From Bacteroidales bacterium (lineage in GTDB: Bacteria > Bacteroidota > Bacteroidia > Bacteroidales > F082), in the NCBI GenBank assembly GCA_016281295.1, contig JAEEII010000295.1, positions 1 to 13,572 of the forward strand: DNA of 13,572 bases, given 5' to 3'. A program made the translations under genes and the position numbers. The stretch's first letter is position 1, and the number at the start of each line of letters is the position of its first letter. The notes beneath the pieces were generated by a model. The model ran no database searches. It was not told where the DNA came from and saw only the letters and a list, made by a program, of their open reading frames with translations. Positions 12,975-13,572 of the stretch are shown in pieces.

Positions 12975-13346
12975 ATGCGGATTGTTTATGAGCCTGGAGA
13001 ATGGAAGGTCCGAGGAGAGAATTATCCTTACATTCATATTGCCTATCGCGATGAAGAAAAAGGTAAACAGTTCACTACGGATGAGAGTGACACGGCTTGC
13101 TATTTTCAGGCCTTTGGTGAGCCGCAGCTTCAATCAACTGATATTTTATATGTTTCGTGGACAAATAAATGTCCAAAATGCTTGGTGGTTCGCCAATTAT
13201 TTTGTTTATTTTGCACCGTAATCAAGTTGACAAGAATAGATGACCGACTGGCGTGGGCCTGTCCATTGAGGATATGTAGAAGTTTGCTTGTAGCACATCG
13301 TGTCAAAATCAGCCAAAGCAATCAAAAAACAAGTTATTTTGGCTGA
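12975..13346 (+). CDS. Unrecognised small ORF, possibly a gene fragment
   Basis: 123 codons from ATG 12975. I do not recognise it. The first ~50 residues look protein-like and polar: M-R-I-V-Y-E-P-G-E-W-K-V, Y-P-Y-I-H-I-A-Y-R-D-E-E, F-T-T-D-E-S-D-T-A-C-Y-F. From about residue 55 the composition turns odd, rich in Cys, Leu and Arg, as non-coding DNA read by chance would be. The frame also runs through a 6-bp hairpin (13158-13175) and most of the inverted repeat at 13305-13350. It may be the 5' scrap of a lost gene fused to intergenic sequence. No promoter was found, and it lies 152 bp after the ATPase stop. The rest of 12898-13421 shows only the palindrome, inverted repeat and promoter listed here. 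Confidence 0.3.
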   Translation: MRIVYEPGEWKVRGENYPYIHIAYRDEEKGKQFTTDESDTACYFQAFGEPQLQSTDILYVSWTNKCPKCLVVRQLFCLFCTVIKLTRIDDRLAWACPLRICRSLLVAHRVKISQSNQKTSYFG

Positions 13347-13350
13347 TTTT
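13305..13350. terminator. 13-bp inverted repeat, probable bidirectional terminator
   Basis: AAAATCAGCCAAA (13305-13317) is the exact reverse complement of TTTGGCTGATTTT (13338-13350), with a 20-nt interval and T-rich sequence (to 13356) after the right arm. A third copy of AGCCAAA at 13364-13370 could pair with the right arm instead. It sits just before the last promoter. Confidence 0.5.
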
Positions 13351-13384
13351 TGTTTTAATATTTAGCCAAATGAATCTTTATTCA

Positions 13385-13392
13385 TATCTTTG
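13385..13392 (+). promoter_or_regulatory. -7 box TATCTTTG before the last ORF
   Basis: TATCTTTG at 13385-13392 matches TAnnTTTG and is the same octamer as in the kinase promoter. A weak -33 (TTTA, 13361-13364) lies 20 bp upstream. The leader to ATG 13422 would be about 20-25 nt. Confidence 0.5.
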
Positions 13393-13421
13393 CGGCTGAA
13401 AATAAATACTAGCAGCTGATT

Positions 13422-13572
13422 ATGGAATACAATCCTTTTGGTGAATCGACTGCGAGGTATAAACTTGCTGATCCATTCTGTATCTTCTATCTGAACCATG
13501 TCCGAGGTAACACCGACAACTCCTCATACTGGCAGACGCATGAGAAATCGCCCTCCGTCATCTCATGGATGG
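13422..13572 (+). CDS. 5'-truncated ATPase, DUF234-like C-terminal region (runs off the window)
   Basis: 50 residues from ATG 13422 to the window end, with no in-window stop. The residues Y-N-P-F-G-E-S, A-R-Y-K-L-A-D-P-F-C-I-F-Y-L-N, Y-W-Q-T-H-E and S-W-M match the segment that in full-length Bacteroidales ATPases (archaeal ATPase + DUF234) starts roughly two thirds along, after the nucleotide-binding and winged-helix parts. Here the ORF begins almost exactly at that segment: an in-frame TAG at 13410-13412 closes the frame just upstream, and a good -7 box precedes it. Either the 5' two thirds was lost and a promoter now lies in front of the remainder, or the C-terminal domain is expressed alone. 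No Walker motifs are present in the visible part. Confidence 0.65.
   Translation, partial: MEYNPFGESTARYKLADPFCIFYLNHVRGNTDNSSYWQTHEKSPSVISWM

Noticed and set aside
12938..12991. 17-codon ORF starting at ATG 12938
   Set aside because: It is too short and unrecognised, with no ribosome-binding or promoter support. It could be the first codons of a lost gene, but nothing proves it.

Overview
This window looks like accessory chromosome from an uncultured member of the Bacteroidales (Bacteroidota), probably gut or rumen associated. The support is: type IX secretion (T9SS) C-terminal sorting domains, BspA-like leucine-rich repeats, divergent InlB B-repeats, FISUMP-like lectin-fold domains, a conserved Bacteroidales small protein with a helix-turn-helix-like N-terminus, Bacteroidales-type archaeal-like ATPases, and promoters of the TTTG / TAnnTTTG class. 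No phage, transposase, CRISPR, tRNA or rRNA gene was seen.

Layout. At 2-451 is the 3' end of a secreted B-repeat protein with a T9SS sorting domain. It converges on, and overlaps by 12 bp, a minus-strand small regulator-like gene (440-1006). Divergent from that is a transmembrane Ser/Thr protein kinase (1121-3406) whose predicted outside half carries a fibronectin-III-like segment and a FISUMP-like domain. The stretch 3407-4250 is a graveyard: a decayed DUF4143-type ATPase (about 3468-3942), an orphan 84-bp copy of the kinase gene's 3' region (3961-4044), and short direct and inverted repeats. A uracil-DNA-glycosylase-like gene follows (about 4250-4999). Then comes a very large secreted mosaic adhesin (5115-10616, 1833 aa) and, 33 bp downstream, a small secreted protein (10650-11321) built from the same modules as the adhesin's C-terminus in the opposite order.

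After a strong hairpin (11343-11386) lies a truncated second copy of the glycosylase-like gene (11389-11712). Its AT-rich tail holds a good promoter for an intact STAND/archaeal-type ATPase (11705-12823), which ends at a clear intrinsic terminator. The last 750 bp hold an unrecognised small ORF, an inverted repeat, a promoter, and the start of an ORF encoding only the C-terminal DUF234-like part of another ATPase, running off the window.

How the genes relate. The kinase and the large adhesin share a homologous FISUMP-like domain. This suggests, as inference only, that the kinase reads surface conditions related to what the secreted proteins bind, with the divergent small protein as a candidate regulator. 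The rest reads as a domain-shuffling and ATPase-turnover hotspot. The kinase/regulator pair and the modular adhesin pair are the most distinctive content. I see no complete defence system or other clearly new machine.
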